Shown: positions 45,796-55,075 of the stretch, one piece after another
How the letters are laid out: each line of letters begins with the position of its first letter
Numbering within the stretch: position 1 is the first letter of the stretch
Assembly (NCBI GenBank): GCA_020161665.1
Contig: JAIUPA010000003.1
Coordinates: 1-64,000, forward strand
Origin: Pseudomonadota bacterium
Lineage (GTDB): Bacteria; Pseudomonadota; Alphaproteobacteria; Rhizobiales; Rhizobiaceae
DNA length: 64,000 nt
Direction: 5' to 3'
Notes under the pieces: model-generated
The model's input: the letters and a program-made list of their open reading frames with translations, nothing else
What the model was told of the DNA's origin: nothing
Databases searched by the model: none
Translations under genes and position numbers: made by a program

Positions 45796-46701
45796 TTACA
45801 TATCGTAGCGATAATTTACGATGCTTTTTATATTTTGAGTTCTTTTATGAAGATGCTCTCTATATTCATCCAACTGTCGACTTATGTATATTTTTTTGAA
45901 TTCTTTCACCAACTTCCCATCTTTAAGCAAACAAGCAGCCACCCCTGTAAAAAAATTGTCTTCGAAGACTGAAGACCATTTAAGCCGAGCGTCTTCAATA
46001 GCATTAACTGCATTAAGTTGAAATGGATCCAGCTCCGCCTTTACTTCCTTATGTATTTTACAAATTTCTTCAAAGTACGAACGAACACCACGTTTCAAAT
46101 TGAATTTTCCTGGCAAAGCCTCAAGTTCATTTCTTACAGACTTTTTGAATTTATCGTCGAATAACTGATAAATATCCAAATAAAAATCCAAAGAAAATAA
46201 TATATCATCAAGTTCACCATCTCTTTTTCTTGAGAAAGTAGTTAAGTGAACAGGAAAAGCGCGATGTTGCGAATGATTTCTGATTTCTTCCATCACTCTA
46301 TAATTAAAATTATCATCGTAACATTTACTTTTTTTGATTTTTGCCCCATCTTTCAATTTTATATCATGTGATATTTCATAAACATGGGTTCCAATCACAT
46401 CAAAAAACAACCGAACAGATGAGAGAAACGAGCCAATTCGACGTCCAAACTGAGCACCAACTCCATATAAATCTGGAACACTTCCTTTTCCAAAGACTGC
46501 ATCCTCAAGTGCTGATTTGAATATAAACTCCTCAATATCACGATAGTTTTCGCAAATAGCGAAAAATTTCTCATCCAAAGATGTAAATTCGCTAAGAACA
46601 CGTCGAGCTCTAAGCAAATTATCATATTCACTTTTTTCTATTTCGATCTCGTCACGTGAACCAATTACAAGACGTGCCAAAAAATAGGATTCTTTAGTCA
46701 T
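45796..46701 (-). CDS. AT-rich orphan gene with a HEPN-like RNxxxH motif
   Basis: About 301 residues, predicted to be mainly helical, with many Lys, Asp, Phe and Ile codons. The DNA is clearly far more AT-rich than all neighbours, in both coding and flanking parts, a sign of recent acquisition. Around residue 170 the sequence RNHSQH fits the Rx4-6H (often RNxxxH) active site of HEPN RNases, within IRNHSQHRAFPVHLTTF. No nucleotidyltransferase or other partner is adjacent. ATG 46701 (MTKESYFLARLVIG) follows GGAGG at a slightly long spacing; an upstream in-frame start at 46776 would add 25 residues. The HEPN call rests on one motif and context. Confidence 0.6.
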   Translation of the reverse strand: MTKESYFLARLVIGSRDEIEIEKSEYDNLLRARRVLSEFTSLDEKFFAICENYRDIEEFIFKSALEDAVFGKGSVPDLYGVGAQFGRRIGSFLSSVRLFFDVIGTHVYEISHDIKLKDGAKIKKSKCYDDNFNYRVMEEIRNHSQHRAFPVHLTTFSRKRDGELDDILFSLDFYLDIYQLFDDKFKKSVRNELEALPGKFNLKRGVRSYFEEICKIHKEVKAELDPFQLNAVNAIEDARLKWSSVFEDNFFTGVAACLLKDGKLVKEFKKIYISRQLDEYREHLHKRTQNIKSIVNYRYDM

Positions 46702-46940
46702 GTAAGTACCATCCTCCAAAAATAAATTCGCGGTTCCATACTCAAAAGTTGAATGACCTTGACCACCGCACAGCAAATAATGCGCTGCAATATTAACTGA
46801 AATTTAAACACAATTATAGATTTAGCATTTAAATCAATTTTGAAGCGCTATTGTATTTCCCGGTTCCGGGTGGATTTTATAGCCCGGCTTTGGTGCTTGC
46901 GGCGGGCCATGAGGGCACCGTCCCCCCGGGAGAATGAACA

Positions 46941-47528
46941 ATGCGTCCGATATCCATCGCAACCCTTGTTCTGCTTGCCACGCTGGCGGGCTGCGCCACG
47001 GCACCCTCGCGCATCACCAATGCCTGCTCGATCTTCGAGGAGAAGGACAGCGTCTTTGATAACTGGCGGCGTCAGGCCAAGTCCGTTGAGCGCGAATATG
47101 GCGTTCCGGTGCCGGTACTGATGGCGACGATCTACACCGAATCCGCCTTCAAGGCCCGCGCCCGCCCGCCGCGCAAATACCTCTTCGGCTTCATTCCGTG
47201 GGGTCGCATTTCGTCGGCCTATGGCTATGCGCAGGCGCTTGATGGAACCTGGGCGCGCTATAAGCGCGAGACGGGCCGCTGGACGGCAGACCGCACCGAT
47301 TTCGGCGATGCCGTGCGCTTCATCGGCTGGTATCACTCCACCAGTTCGCGCGTGAACGGCGTGCGCCTCAACGACACCTATGGCCTCTATCTGAACTATT
47401 ATTTCGGCCACAAGGGCTATGCCAATGGCAGCTGGCGCAGCAATGCGACGATCCAGCGCGCCGCGCGCCGCTCCGCCAACATGGCGGAACGCTACGAGCA
47501 GCAATTGCGGCAGTGCGGTCAGCGTTAG
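46941..47528 (+). CDS. Lytic-transglycosylase-like lipoprotein
   Basis: A 195-residue lipoprotein: lipobox LATLAGC with Cys18. The SLT-like domain has a putative catalytic Glu67 in VLMATIYTESAFKARARPP and the SSAYGYAQALDGTWARY stretch. Such proteins cleave peptidoglycan glycan strands at the outer-membrane side of the periplasm. ATG 46941 follows GGGAGAATG-like purine-rich sequence. It lies just to the right of the AT-rich gene. Confidence 0.82.
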   Translation: MRPISIATLVLLATLAGCATAPSRITNACSIFEEKDSVFDNWRRQAKSVEREYGVPVPVLMATIYTESAFKARARPPRKYLFGFIPWGRISSAYGYAQALDGTWARYKRETGRWTADRTDFGDAVRFIGWYHSTSSRVNGVRLNDTYGLYLNYYFGHKGYANGSWRSNATIQRAARRSANMAERYEQQLRQCGQR

Positions 47529-47529
47529 T

Positions 47530-47928
47530 TCAAGCGGAAGGAATGACCTTGGCCGCGGTGATTTCCACCTCGACCAGAAATTCCGGTCGCGTAAAGCCTG
47601 AAACGACGATCAGCGTCGAAACCGGCTTGGGATCGAGCGTGTAACGGTCGCGCACCGCCATATAGGGCGCAAAGTCCTCACGTTTCGTCACGAAACCGGA
47701 GATGCGGATCACATCGGCAAAGCTCATGCCCGCCTCTTCGAGAATGGCCTTGCAGGCTTCAAAGCAAAGCTCGGCCTGCGCCGTCACATCCTGCGGGATC
47801 GTATCATCGGGGCGAATGCCAAGCTGGCCGGACGTGACGAGAAGGGCTGCCCCCGGCGGCACGTAAAGCCCGTGATTATAGTGACCGAACGGCTTGCGGA
47901 CGGACGGCGGATTGAAGACCTTTTTCAT
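47530..47928 (-). CDS. RidA-family protein lacking the canonical arginine
   Basis: A 132-residue protein of the YjgF/YER057c/UK114 family (TSGQLGIRPDDTIPQDVTAQ, EEAGMSFADVIRISGFVT). Where RidA has the imine-binding Arg in an R-V-E-[IV]-E pattern, this protein reads FLVEVEITAAK, so Leu replaces Arg. It is probably not a classical enamine deaminase and may belong to another Rid subgroup. The stop is two bases from the convergent lipoprotein stop. Confidence 0.85.
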   Translation of the reverse strand: MKKVFNPPSVRKPFGHYNHGLYVPPGAALLVTSGQLGIRPDDTIPQDVTAQAELCFEACKAILEEAGMSFADVIRISGFVTKREDFAPYMAVRDRYTLDPKPVSTLIVVSGFTRPEFLVEVEITAAKVIPSA

Positions 47929-48012
47929 GCCATGCCCCTGAAATGAAATTGCCGGAACGGTAAACCGTCCCGGCCAGTACTATTTCGAAGGATGGCCCGG
48001 ATCGCAAGGCAA

Positions 48013-48621
48013 TCAGGCAAAGCGGGCCAGAAAAGCCTGCACCGCCGTCACCTCACTCTGGCGAAGCTCGTGGCCGCCCTCATGCCAGTCGATGGTCACA
48101 GACGCCCCCTGCCCGACAAGGTGTTCGGCCAGACGCTCCGTCAGTCCTGCCGGGCAGATCGGATCATGCTGGCCCGCCGTGATCAGCACATCCGTGCCGA
48201 ACAGCGCGCCATCCTTTGGCGTGAACGGAATGAGCGGATGCATCAGCACCGCCGCATCGACCAGCCCCGGATATTCGATCAGCACGTTGGCGAGGATGTT
48301 CGCCCCGTTCGAGTAACCAAGCCCGATCACCGCCGTGGCACCATGCGCCTCGGTCTGCTCGCGGATGAAACCGGCCATCTTGTCGGTCGCCCGCGCCAGA
48401 TCGGCCATGTCATACTGACCTTCCGCCCGACGCTTGAAGAAGCGCAACGCGCCGTACTCCGAAACATCACCGCGCGGCGAGATCACCGTGGCCTCGGGCA
48501 TAAGATCGCCGCCGAAGCGGTGGAACTGCTGCTCGTCGCCACCCGTGCCGTGAAAGGTGAAAAGGATGGGGCGGGCTTGCCCGCCCGCCCTTTCTGCAAA
48601 GACGTACGTGTCTACGCTCAT
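48013..48621 (-). CDS. MhqD-like carboxylesterase/phospholipase
   Basis: A 202-residue alpha/beta hydrolase: oxyanion region FTFHGTGGDEQQF, nucleophile Ser in IGLGYSNGANILA, Asp in AGQHDPICP, His in WHEGGHEL. In Bacillus mhqD is linked with the dioxygenase mhqO in hydroquinone resistance. Here it begins 2 bases after the dioxygenase stop, which supports the same pairing. Confidence 0.88.
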   Translation of the reverse strand: MSVDTYVFAERAGGQARPILFTFHGTGGDEQQFHRFGGDLMPEATVISPRGDVSEYGALRFFKRRAEGQYDMADLARATDKMAGFIREQTEAHGATAVIGLGYSNGANILANVLIEYPGLVDAAVLMHPLIPFTPKDGALFGTDVLITAGQHDPICPAGLTERLAEHLVGQGASVTIDWHEGGHELRQSEVTAVQAFLARFA

Positions 48622-48623
48622 GT

Positions 48624-49556
48624 TTAGCCCTCCAGCGGCTGGAGGTGCTTTTCGAGGAAGGGCCGCAGATGCGCATGCTGGGCGGGAAGCTTCAGCGCTT
48701 CCCCCAGATGGGCCGTATCCTCGTCACGCGCAAAGCCCGGCTCATTCGTGGCAATCTCGAACAGCACACCGCCCGGCGTGCGGAAATAGATCGCCCAGAA
48801 GTAATCGCGGTCAATCACCGGCGTCACCTGATAGCCCGTATCGAGAAGCGCCTTGCGCACGGCAAGCTGCTTGGCCCGATCCTCAACGGCAAAGGCCACG
48901 TGATGCACCGAACCAGCCCCCAGACGGGCAAAATCAGCGCCCGGCAGGGTTTCCACTTCGATGAAATCGGCCCCGTTGCCGCCCGGCATGATGAAGCGGC
49001 GAACCCCGTCCTTCATGTCGGTCTGCTCATAGCCCATGTATTTCAGGAGTTCGGACGTGGCCCCGGCATCGCGAAGACGCATGGACACCCCGCGAAACCC
49101 GCGAATGGCGTGATCTTCGGCAATGCCGTTGCCGGTCCAGCCGGGACGATGGTCGCCTGCGGCTTCCGTCAGCGAAAAGACATCGCCATCCGGACCGTTG
49201 AAGGTCAGGCGCTTTTCACCGAGCACCGTTGTTTCGCCAAGACCCGTAACGCCTTCCTTTTCCAGACGCTCGCGCCAGAAGCCGAGCGAGCCTTCGGGAA
49301 TGGAAAACAGCGTGGTGCCGACCTCGCCGGTACCGGGACGCCCGCGGGCAATATCCGGGAATGGGAAATAGGTCATCACCGAGCCGGGTGTTCCCACCTC
49401 ATCGCCATAATAGAGATGGTAGACATCCGGCGCATCGAAGTTGACGGTCTGCTTGACGCGGCGAAGGCCAAGCGTCTTCGTGAAGAAGTGGTTGTTCTGG
49501 CGCGCATCACCGGCCATCGACGTGACGTGGTGCAGCCCCTTGATTTCGTTGAGCAT
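48624..49556 (-). CDS. Ring-cleaving dioxygenase, MhqO-like
   Basis: A 310-residue vicinal-oxygen-chelate protein with two glyoxalase-like modules (residues about 5-130 and 150-280). Metal ligands are plausible at His9 (IKGLHHVTSMAG), His217-218 (GSVHHVAFAV) and Glu in VLFEIATNEPGF. Length and the RRVKQTVNFDAPDVYHLYYG stretch match MhqO/LinE-type hydroquinone dioxygenases. ATG 49556 has AAGGGG ahead. First gene of a two-gene operon with the esterase. Confidence 0.88.
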   Translation of the reverse strand: MLNEIKGLHHVTSMAGDARQNNHFFTKTLGLRRVKQTVNFDAPDVYHLYYGDEVGTPGSVMTYFPFPDIARGRPGTGEVGTTLFSIPEGSLGFWRERLEKEGVTGLGETTVLGEKRLTFNGPDGDVFSLTEAAGDHRPGWTGNGIAEDHAIRGFRGVSMRLRDAGATSELLKYMGYEQTDMKDGVRRFIMPGGNGADFIEVETLPGADFARLGAGSVHHVAFAVEDRAKQLAVRKALLDTGYQVTPVIDRDYFWAIYFRTPGGVLFEIATNEPGFARDEDTAHLGEALKLPAQHAHLRPFLEKHLQPLEG

Positions 49557-49696
49557 GACAAGCCCCTTTCCGGCCCGTTCAGTTCGTGGGCCATTTGATG
49601 GGCTTATATTTGGTCGATCCGGGTGCTACGCCTAGCCCGGCAAATCGCAACGGATTGTCAACGGTGCGTGAACGATAAAATGAGTTCGTAAACCCC

Positions 49697-50398
49697 TCAG
49701 TGACGATCAACCGTCTCGGGCAATTGCCAGTTCACGGGATCACGCCCCTGTTTTACCAGCCATTCATTGGCCTTCGAGAACGGCTTGCTGCCGAAAAAGC
49801 CGTTATGCGCCGAAAGCGGCGACGGATGCACGCTCTTCAGCACCAGATGACGCGATGTATCGACAAAGGCTGCCTTGCGCTGCGCGTAAGCCCCCCAGAG
49901 GATGAACACCACATGCTCGCAACGCTCGTTGACGATACGGATCACCGCATCGGTAAAGCGCTCCCAGCCCTGCCCCTGATGCGAGGCAGCGCGCGCCTCC
50001 TCCACCGTCAAAACGCTGTTGAGAAGCAGAACGCCCTGCTTGGCCCAGCTTTCCAGAAACCCGTGCCGTGCCGGGGGAATACCTAGATCGGCCTGCATTT
50101 CCTTGTAGATATTGACGAGCGAGGGCGGGATGCGAACACCCGGCTGCACAGAGAAGCAAAGCCCGTGCGCCTGACCCGCACCATGATAGGGGTCCTGCCC
50201 CAGAATGACGACCTTGACGGCATCAAGCGGCGTCAGATCCAGCGCGCGAAAATATTCCGCCCCCTTGGGAAAGATGCGTTTGCCCGCTTCGCGCTCCGCC
50301 ACCAGAAAGGCGCGCAGGGCCGTCATGTAATCGCTGGAAAATTCCGCTGAAAGCGCCTGTTTCCAGCTGTCTTCCAGCTGGATCGCCGTCTCGCTCAT
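49697..50398 (-). CDS. ung: Uracil-DNA glycosylase
   Basis: A 233-residue family-1 UDG that removes uracil from DNA. The water-activating motif [17 protein letters not shown] and the DNA-intercalation motif [17 protein letters not shown] are intact. The start at ATG 50398 ([16 protein letters not shown]) is preferred; a TTG at 50413 would add five residues and abut the upstream gene. Confidence 0.97.
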   Translation of the reverse strand: MSETAIQLEDSWKQALSAEFSSDYMTALRAFLVAEREAGKRIFPKGAEYFRALDLTPLDAVKVVILGQDPYHGAGQAHGLCFSVQPGVRIPPSLVNIYKEMQADLGIPPARHGFLESWAKQGVLLLNSVLTVEEARAASHQGQGWERFTDAVIRIVNERCEHVVFILWGAYAQRKAAFVDTSRHLVLKSVHPSPLSAHNGFFGSKPFSKANEWLVKQGRDPVNWQLPETVDRH

Positions 50399-50413
50399 CA
50401 CCGCCACCCGCAA

Positions 50414-50809
50414 TCAGAGAAACCGGCCGTGGCGCTGCAGCACCTCGATCTTGTAGCCATCCGGATCGGTCACGAAGAAGAAGCGGGCAAAGAGCGCGCC
50501 ATCACGCTCGAACGTCACCAGCTTGCCCGGGGCCAGACCGGCCTCGGTGAAGCGGGCATGTTCCGCCTCGATATCATCGACCGAAACGGCGAGATGACCG
50601 TAACCATCACCCATCTGGTAAGGCTCGGTGCGCCCCTTGTTGACCGTCAGTTCCAGTTCAAAGGGTGTCTCGTCACTGCCGAGATAGATCAGCGTGAACG
50701 TCTCGAAATCCAGCCGCTCGATGATGCGAAAGCCGAAGGCCAGCTGATAGAAGTCCAGCGAGCGCGCCTCATCCAGAACCCGCACCATCGAATGGATCAT
50801 CTTCGCCAT
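50414..50809 (-). CDS. Glyoxalase I-like protein (VOC family)
   Basis: A 131-residue VOC-fold protein close to lactoylglutathione lyase GloA: MIHSMVRVLDEARSLDFYQL, FELELTVNKG, YGHLAVSVDDIEAEHARF, FFVTDPDGYKIEVLQR. Metal-ligand positions His/Glu/His/Glu appear present, so glyoxalase I activity toward the methylglyoxal-glutathione adduct is plausible. ATG 50809 has GGAGCGA at good spacing. It is divergent from an ArsR gene. Confidence 0.85.
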   Translation of the reverse strand: MAKMIHSMVRVLDEARSLDFYQLAFGFRIIERLDFETFTLIYLGSDETPFELELTVNKGRTEPYQMGDGYGHLAVSVDDIEAEHARFTEAGLAPGKLVTFERDGALFARFFFVTDPDGYKIEVLQRHGRFL

Positions 50810-50841
50810 AAATTCGCTCCTTGCACCTGCCACGACACATT

Positions 50842-50863
50842 GTGTTCACACCACTTTGAACAC
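50842..50863. promoter_or_regulatory. Dyad operator between the glyoxalase and ArsR genes
   Basis: GTGTTCA and TGAACAC are separated by 8 bases, a perfect 7-bp-arm dyad 35 bases before the ArsR ATG and 33 bases before the divergent gene. It is a likely autoregulatory ArsR site. Confidence 0.6.
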
Positions 50864-50898
50864 GCCGCCAACTTGTATTATATGAAAAGCCGAAAGCA

Positions 50899-51258
50899 AT
50901 GCAGCAGGACGCAAAAGTGCACCACGCCGAGGCCAAAACACTTCCGCCGACCGAAACGCTTGAGGATTTCCGCTGTCAGGCCCGCAAGGCCAGCGAATTC
51001 CTGAAGGCGCTTTCGCATGAAACGCGCCTGCTGATTCTGTGCACGCTGAATGATGGCGAGCGCACCGTCGGCGAACTGGAAGAATCGCTCGGCCTGCAAC
51101 AAGCCGTGGTTTCTCAACAGCTTGCCCGCCTGCGCGCCGATGATCTGGTCAAGACGCGCCGCGAGGGCCGTCAGATTTTCTACCGCATCGCCAGCCCGAA
51201 TGTCAGCCTTGTGGTCGATGCGCTCTATCGCGGCTTCTGCGCCACTGGCAAAGGCTGA
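50899..51258 (+). CDS. ArsR-family regulator resembling BigR/SqrR
   Basis: A 119-residue winged-helix repressor. The HTH is VGELEESLGLQQAVVSQQLA. Cys48 in LLILCTLNDGE and Cys115 in LYRGFC fall at the places of the two redox cysteines of BigR/SqrR persulfide sensors, and the GRQIFYRI wing is also shared. It has no ArsR metal motif CVC. Candidate targets are itself and the divergent glyoxalase-fold gene through the dyad at 50842-50863. The effector is inferred only from the cysteine pattern. Confidence 0.87.
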   Translation: MQQDAKVHHAEAKTLPPTETLEDFRCQARKASEFLKALSHETRLLILCTLNDGERTVGELEESLGLQQAVVSQQLARLRADDLVKTRREGRQIFYRIASPNVSLVVDALYRGFCATGKG

Positions 51259-51529
51259 GACGCCACCCTTTCCGACGACATCCGGACACTTATCACCAGA
51301 ATTTTACCCTGCGCGCCACATATTACGCTTACGTCAAAGTTATTTCCATGTTGCAGAATGTCGCGCCTTGAGGCAAGAATACGACTTAAGGTGCAGGGAA
51401 GAGGAGCCCTGTGCGCCGGGCAGTCGCAAACGCCGTCTGTTTCAGCATTGGAGGATGTCGAAACAGTAAGAAACCCCGAAAGGGGTCAGAAGTCGGCAGC
51501 ACTGTCCGTTACAGTTTGGGAGGAATGGA

Positions 51530-53230
51530 ATGAACAGTGTGGCTGTGCAAATGCCGCCCATGGCGCGTGATCGGATTTGGTTGAATTCCTATCCGCCGGG
51601 CGTTGCTGCCGAAATCGGCCCCTACGCCGCCAATTCGATTGGCGAGCTTTTCGAAAAAAGTTGCCGTGACTATTCGGCCCGCCCTGCTTTCACCAGCATG
51701 GGCAAAAGCCTATCCTATCGCCAGATGGAAGAGAAAAGCCGTGCCATTGCCGCTTGGCTTCAGGCGCAGGGCTTGCGCAAGGGCGACCGCGTCGCGGTCA
51801 TGATGCCGAACGTGCTGCAAAACCCGGTGACCGTCTATGGCATCTTGCGGGCCGGCCTGACGGTGGTCAACGTCAATCCGCTCTATACCCCGCGCGAACT
51901 GGAGCATCAGCTCAATGATGCAGGTGCCAAGGCCATTTTCGTGATGGAAAACTTCGCCCACACCGTGGAGCAGGTTCTGCCGCGCACCGGCATTCGCTAT
52001 GTCGTGGTCACCGCCATGGGCGATATGCTGGGCCTCAAGGGCCACCTCGTCAATTTCGTGGTGCGCAAGGTTAAGAAGCTCGTGCCGCGCTGGTCGATCC
52101 CGTCCGCCATTGGCTTCCGCGCCGTTGTCTCGGACGGCAAGCGTATTGCGATGAAGCCCGTCGATGTATCGTTGAGCGATATAGCCTTCCTGCAATACAC
52201 GGGCGGCACAACCGGCATTTCCAAGGGCGCGGCCCTGACGCACGCCAACCTGTTGGCCAACAAGCAGCAGATCGCCATGTGGCTGGATTCCGCCTTCGCC
52301 GATGGCAAACGCCCGGCGGCCATGACCTTCCTGTGCGCCCTGCCGCTCTACCATATCTTTGCCCTGACGGTGAATTCGCTGATGGGCGTTGCCACAGGCT
52401 CGAACAATCTGCTGATTGCCAACCCGCGCGATATTCCCGCCTTCGTCAAGGAATTGCAGAAAACGAAGGTGCATATCTTCCCCGGCCTCAACACGCTGTT
52501 CAATGCGCTGATGAACAATGCCGATTTTGCCAAGCTGGATTTCTCGTCGCTGATCTTCGTGCTGGGCGGCGGCATGGCCGTGCAAAAGCCGGTGGCTGAA
52601 CGCTGGCTTGCCATGACCGGCTGCCCGATCACCGAAGGCTATGGCCTTTCGGAAACCTCGCCGGTCGCCACCGTCAACCGGCTGGATACCCGCGACTTCA
52701 CCGGCACCATCGGCCTGCCCCTGCCCTCGACCGACATCGATATTCGCGATGAGGCAGGCCTTTCCCTGCCGCTTGGCGACGTGGGTGAAATCTGCATTCG
52801 CGGCCCTCAGGTCATGCCGGGTTACTGGAACCGCCCGGAAGAAACCGCCAGCGTCATGACGCCGGATGGCTTTTTCCGCTCCGGCGACATGGGCTTCATG
52901 GATGAGCGCGGCTACGTCAAGATTGTCGACCGCAAGAAGGACATGATCCTCGTCTCCGGCTTCAACGTCTACCCGAACGAGGTCGAGGAAGTGGCCATGA
53001 GCCATCCCGGCATTCTCGAAGCCGCCGCCATCGGCATTCCCGATGGCCATTCGGGCGAGGCCGTGAAGCTTTTCATCGTGCGCCGTGACCCGGATCTCAC
53101 GGAAGCCGACGTGAAAGCGTTCTGCGCCGAGAACCTCACCAACTACAAGCGCCCGCGCATCATCGAATTCCGCACCGAACTGCCGAAATCGAATGTCGGC
53201 AAGATCCTGCGTCGCGAATTGCGCGGCTGA
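51530..53230 (+). CDS. fadD: Long-chain fatty-acid-CoA ligase
   Basis: A 566-residue AMP-forming acyl-CoA synthetase. The P-loop is FLQYTGGTTGISKGAALTH, the adenylate motif GYGLSETSP, and the hinge and C-domain motif RSGDMGFMDERGYVKIVDRK. Length is typical of FadD. It activates fatty acids for beta-oxidation or lipid use. ATG 51530 follows GGGAGG. The 271-base upstream spacer has no gene that I can support. Confidence 0.92.
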   Translation: MNSVAVQMPPMARDRIWLNSYPPGVAAEIGPYAANSIGELFEKSCRDYSARPAFTSMGKSLSYRQMEEKSRAIAAWLQAQGLRKGDRVAVMMPNVLQNPVTVYGILRAGLTVVNVNPLYTPRELEHQLNDAGAKAIFVMENFAHTVEQVLPRTGIRYVVVTAMGDMLGLKGHLVNFVVRKVKKLVPRWSIPSAIGFRAVVSDGKRIAMKPVDVSLSDIAFLQYTGGTTGISKGAALTHANLLANKQQIAMWLDSAFADGKRPAAMTFLCALPLYHIFALTVNSLMGVATGSNNLLIANPRDIPAFVKELQKTKVHIFPGLNTLFNALMNNADFAKLDFSSLIFVLGGGMAVQKPVAERWLAMTGCPITEGYGLSETSPVATVNRLDTRDFTGTIGLPLPSTDIDIRDEAGLSLPLGDVGEICIRGPQVMPGYWNRPEETASVMTPDGFFRSGDMGFMDERGYVKIVDRKKDMILVSGFNVYPNEVEEVAMSHPGILEAAAIGIPDGHSGEAVKLFIVRRDPDLTEADVKAFCAENLTNYKRPRIIEFRTELPKSNVGKILRRELRG

Positions 53231-53415
53231 TCCTGCCTGCTGGCGAGCGCCCCTGCCGCTCGCCAGCCTTTTCCCAATTTGATCCGCAACAAATTTAAAT
53301 CGATTGAAATACGCTTCTTGTCTCTGTTGCAAAAGCGGAATAGTCTGCATGCGCGGCATGAGACTTCATCAGCCTTTTCAAACGGTTCGCCGCGCCGGAA
53401 TTCAGGGTCAAGACC

Positions 53416-55029
53416 ATGCAGGACATACTGGGGCAGCTCAAGAACAGCGCCTTCACCGATATTCGCGCCGCGTTTGCCAGCGATCCGGATCGTTTTTCCC
53501 GGTTCAGCGCACGCTTTGACGATCTCCTGATGGATTTTTCGAAATGCGCCGTCGATGACACCATCCTTGCGCTGCTGGAAAAGCTTGCCGAAAAGGCGGG
53601 CGTGGCCGCGAAACGCGAAGCCATGTTCTCCGGCGCGCCGATCAACTTCACCGAAGGCCGTGCCGTTCTGCACACGGCACTGCGCAACCGCGCCAACACG
53701 CCGGTTCTGGTCGATGGCAAGGACGTGATGCCGGATGTGAACGCCGTGCTCGATGCCATGGGCGCGTTTGCCGCCGCCATCCGCAGCGGCGCCTTGAAGG
53801 GTGCCACCGGCAAGGCCATCACCGATGTCGTCAATATCGGCATTGGCGGTTCTGACCTTGGCCCGGCCATGGCAACGCTGGCGCTCGCGCCTTTCCATGA
53901 CGGTCCGCGCCTGCACTTCGTCTCCAATGTCGATGGCGCGCACATCGCCGACACGCTGAAGACGCTGAACGCCGAAACGACGCTGTTCATCGTCGCGTCG
54001 AAGACCTTCACCACCATTGAAACCATGACCAATGCCGCAACGGCCCGCCGCTTCATCGTTGCGGCGCTTGGCGAAGCCGCCGTCGGCGCGCATTTTGCCG
54101 CCGTCTCCACCGCCCTCGACAAGGTGGCGGCCTTCGGCATCGGTGCCGAGCGCACCTTCGGTTTCTGGGATTGGGTCGGCGGTCGCTATTCCATCTGGTC
54201 GGCCATCGGCCTGCCGCTGATGATTGCGGTTGGCCCGGAAGATTTCGCCCAATTCCTCGCTGGTGCCCATGCGCTGGATGTGCATTTCCGCACCGCTCCC
54301 GTGCGCCAGAACCTGCCGATGCTGCTCGGCCTCATCGGTTACTTCCACCGCAATGTCATGGGCTACGCCTCGCGCGCCATCCTGCCCTATGACCAGCGCC
54401 TGTCGCGCTTCCCGGCCTACCTGCAGCAGCTCGACATGGAATCGAACGGCAAGTCGGTGACGATCGGCTCGAAGCCCGTGACCGGCGAAACCGGCCCCAT
54501 CGTCTGGGGCGAGCCGGGCACCAATGGCCAGCATGCGTTCTACCAGCTGATCCATCAGGGCACGACGGTCATCCCGTGCGAATTCCTGATTGCCGCCAAC
54601 GGCTTTGAGCCGGACCTGCGCCACCAGCACGAATTGCTGATCTCCAACTGCCTTGCCCAGTCCGCGGCACTCATGAAGGGCCGCACGCTGGAAGAAGCCG
54701 CAGACCAGCTGCGCGCCAAGGGGGCCGATGCCGACACCGTGGCAAAGATCGCCCCGCATCGCGTCTTTGAAGGCAACCGCCCGTCGATCACCTTTGTGCA
54801 TGATCGCCTGACGCCATTTGCCCTCGGCCGCCTCATTGCCCTTTACGAACACCGCGTCTTCGTGGAAGGCGTGCTGTTCGACATCAATTCCTTCGATCAA
54901 TGGGGTGTTGAGCTTGGCAAGGAACTGGCCACGGGCCTACTTCCCGTTGTAGAAGGAAAAAAGTCCACGGAAGGGCAGGATTCGTCTACGGCGGGCCTCG
55001 TCAAGACCCTTCTCGAAGCAAAAGCCTGA
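53416..55029 (+). CDS. pgi: Glucose-6-phosphate isomerase
   Basis: A 537-residue enzyme that interconverts glucose-6-phosphate and fructose-6-phosphate. Family motifs include [47 protein letters not shown] and [20 protein letters not shown]; the C-terminal GVELGKELA is also typical. ATG 53416. It is followed after 46 bases by a DUF808 gene on the same strand. Confidence 0.97.
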   Translation: MQDILGQLKNSAFTDIRAAFASDPDRFSRFSARFDDLLMDFSKCAVDDTILALLEKLAEKAGVAAKREAMFSGAPINFTEGRAVLHTALRNRANTPVLVDGKDVMPDVNAVLDAMGAFAAAIRSGALKGATGKAITDVVNIGIGGSDLGPAMATLALAPFHDGPRLHFVSNVDGAHIADTLKTLNAETTLFIVASKTFTTIETMTNAATARRFIVAALGEAAVGAHFAAVSTALDKVAAFGIGAERTFGFWDWVGGRYSIWSAIGLPLMIAVGPEDFAQFLAGAHALDVHFRTAPVRQNLPMLLGLIGYFHRNVMGYASRAILPYDQRLSRFPAYLQQLDMESNGKSVTIGSKPVTGETGPIVWGEPGTNGQHAFYQLIHQGTTVIPCEFLIAANGFEPDLRHQHELLISNCLAQSAALMKGRTLEEAADQLRAKGADADTVAKIAPHRVFEGNRPSITFVHDRLTPFALGRLIALYEHRVFVEGVLFDINSFDQWGVELGKELATGLLPVVEGKKSTEGQDSSTAGLVKTLLEAKA

Positions 55030-55075
55030 TCCGTACAGCCTCAAGCGCGGGTCGGCCTCACAAAGGAGACCCGCC

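Noticed and set aside
45760-46940. Integrated mobile element with attachment sites around the AT-rich gene
   Set aside because: No direct repeats, tRNA end, integrase or transposase could be found at the borders; only composition supports acquisition.
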